Source of the DNA: an uncultured bacterium
GTDB lineage: Bacteria; Acidobacteriota; UBA890
Length of the DNA stretch: 5,849 nt
Assembly: GCA_937922775.1 (NCBI GenBank)
Contig: CALAKE010000115.1
Location: 1-5,849 of the forward strand
Direction of reading: 5' to 3'
Position numbers and translations under genes: made by a program. The notes beneath the pieces were generated by a model. The model was not told the DNA's origin, searched no databases, and saw nothing but the letters and a program-made list of their open reading frames with translations. The stretch's first letter is position 1; every line of letters starts with the position of its first letter. This document shows, piece by piece, positions 5,092 through 5,849 of this stretch.

Positions 5092-5849
5092 ATGAAACGG
5101 GAACTCTTCCCTCCCCCATTGAATCGCGTTGTTACGACCCTGCTGCTTGTGCTTCTCGTCGCGGCGACGAGTAGCTCCTGCGGGCCCGAGCCTCCACCGC
5201 CGAACGTGGTGTTGATTTCGCTCGACACGCTGCGTGCGGATCATGTCGGCACCTACGGGTATCCAAAGGCGACTACTCCCAACCTGGACCGGCTTGCGGC
5301 AACGGGGATTGTCTTTCTGAACAACTACGCTCAGGCACCCAATACGGCGCCCTCTCACACGTCGATCCTCGCCTCCTTGTACCCCTCGGTTGCGAGCATT
5401 TGGGATCACGGTGGTGTGTTGGACCCCAACGTTCCGATGCTTGCTGAGACGTTCAAGGATGCGGGCTTTTCGACCGCGGCATTCGTGCAACTCCCGAGCG
5501 CGACCTACGAGCGTGGCTTCGACGTATACACGGGGCTCAGCCACGGGGCATCCTTTCGCAGGCGGGCAGAGTCCACGATGGAATCGGTCCGTGAGTGGGT
5601 GTCCGCGCAGACGGAGCAGCCGTTCTTTCTCTTCCTCCATACTTACGCCGTGCACCTGCCGTACTCCCCCTCGGAGGAGCTCGCTGAGAAGTTCGACCCC
5701 GACTACGACGGGCCGCTGAGCAACGAACTGCGTGCTGCCGTGATCGACCAGATCAACGATGGCGAGCTGGAGATCGACGAGGCCGACCTAGAGCATATCG
5801 TCGCCATGTACGACGCCGAGATTGCGGAGCTGGACCAGGATCTCGGTGC
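5092..5849 (+). CDS. Sulfatase-family (alkaline phosphatase superfamily) enzyme, probable lipoprotein (3' partial)
   Basis: These are the first 252 residues of a metal-dependent hydrolase or phosphotransferase of the sulfatase fold; the frame runs off the window without a stop. The N-terminus is a signal sequence: MKRE, then a hydrophobic run VVTTLLLVLLVAAT, then SSSC with C30 as a likely (non-canonical lipobox) lipidation site and a Pro-rich spacer. The core begins NVVLISLDTLRADHVGTYGY (38-57), with D45 as the expected metal ligand. The nucleophile segment reads NTAPSHTSILASLYP (84-98), with T85 where classical sulfatases have the Cys or Ser that becomes formylglycine. A FFLFLHTYAVHLPY block (178-191) carries the conserved His pair H183/H188. 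MYDAEIAELDQDLG (239-252) matches the family's mid-region helix. The C-terminal metal ligands lie outside the window. The Shine-Dalgarno is weak (AGG at 5086-5088). Substrate unknown; this Thr-type active site is compatible with phosphodiesterase or phosphoglycerol/phosphoethanolamine transfer rather than sulfate ester hydrolysis. Confidence 0.88.
   Translation, partial: MKRELFPPPLNRVVTTLLLVLLVAATSSSCGPEPPPPNVVLISLDTLRADHVGTYGYPKATTPNLDRLAATGIVFLNNYAQAPNTAPSHTSILASLYPSVASIWDHGGVLDPNVPMLAETFKDAGFSTAAFVQLPSATYERGFDVYTGLSHGASFRRRAESTMESVREWVSAQTEQPFFLFLHTYAVHLPYSPSEELAEKFDPDYDGPLSNELRAAVIDQINDGELEIDEADLEHIVAMYDAEIAELDQDLG

Noticed and set aside
4978..5655. Minus-strand open frame (225 codons) antisense to the sulfatase-like gene
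   Set aside because: The plus strand carries a signal sequence and clear sulfatase-fold motifs; the antisense product is Arg-rich without motifs.
1..5849. Search for CRISPR arrays, insertion-sequence ends, tRNA/rRNA genes, phage or defence genes
   Set aside because: No regularly spaced repeats, transposase-like frames, RNA-gene signatures or defence-family motifs were seen on either strand by eye; the window looks like ordinary chromosomal DNA.

Overview
This is a GC-rich bacterial window with four complete or partial gene units plus one convergent lipoprotein gene. The organism is probably Gram-negative and proteobacterial-like. A Myxococcota or other 'deltaproteobacterial' lineage would fit the NtrC-type regulator, the DUF4136 lipoprotein and the lipoprotein-like sulfatase-fold enzyme. 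That taxonomic placement is inference only: no rRNA or marker gene is present.

Layout. Positions 1-2627 (+) hold a two-component pair. First comes a GAF-domain histidine kinase whose 5' end lies outside the window. It overlaps by ATGA a complete sigma-54-dependent, NtrC-family response regulator. Positions 2628-2800 are a convergent intergenic stretch with a good intrinsic terminator for the minus strand. Positions 2801-3367 (-) encode a small DUF4136-type lipoprotein with a Gly/Tyr/Trp-rich insert. Positions 3368-3679 are a divergent intergenic region that must carry the control sequences for the lipoprotein (-) and the transporter (+). Positions 3680-5005 (+) encode a 12-TM APC-superfamily amino-acid permease. 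After an 86-bp gap, 5092-5849 (+) is the N-terminal part of an alkaline-phosphatase/sulfatase-superfamily enzyme, probably a lipoprotein, cut by the window end.

How the genes may work together. The kinase and regulator form a cognate phosphorelay that should activate sigma-54 promoters. Their targets cannot be read from this window; the only sigma-54-like match found here (3530-3545, upstream of the permease) is weak. The lipoprotein, permease and sulfatase-like gene look like independent housekeeping or accessory genes rather than one system.

No new multi-gene system is evident. The points most worth a second look are a GAFTDA variant of the GAFTGA sigma-54-contact loop, a hairpin that places the regulator's Shine-Dalgarno in its tetraloop, and a Thr in place of the formylglycine Cys/Ser in the sulfatase-fold enzyme.
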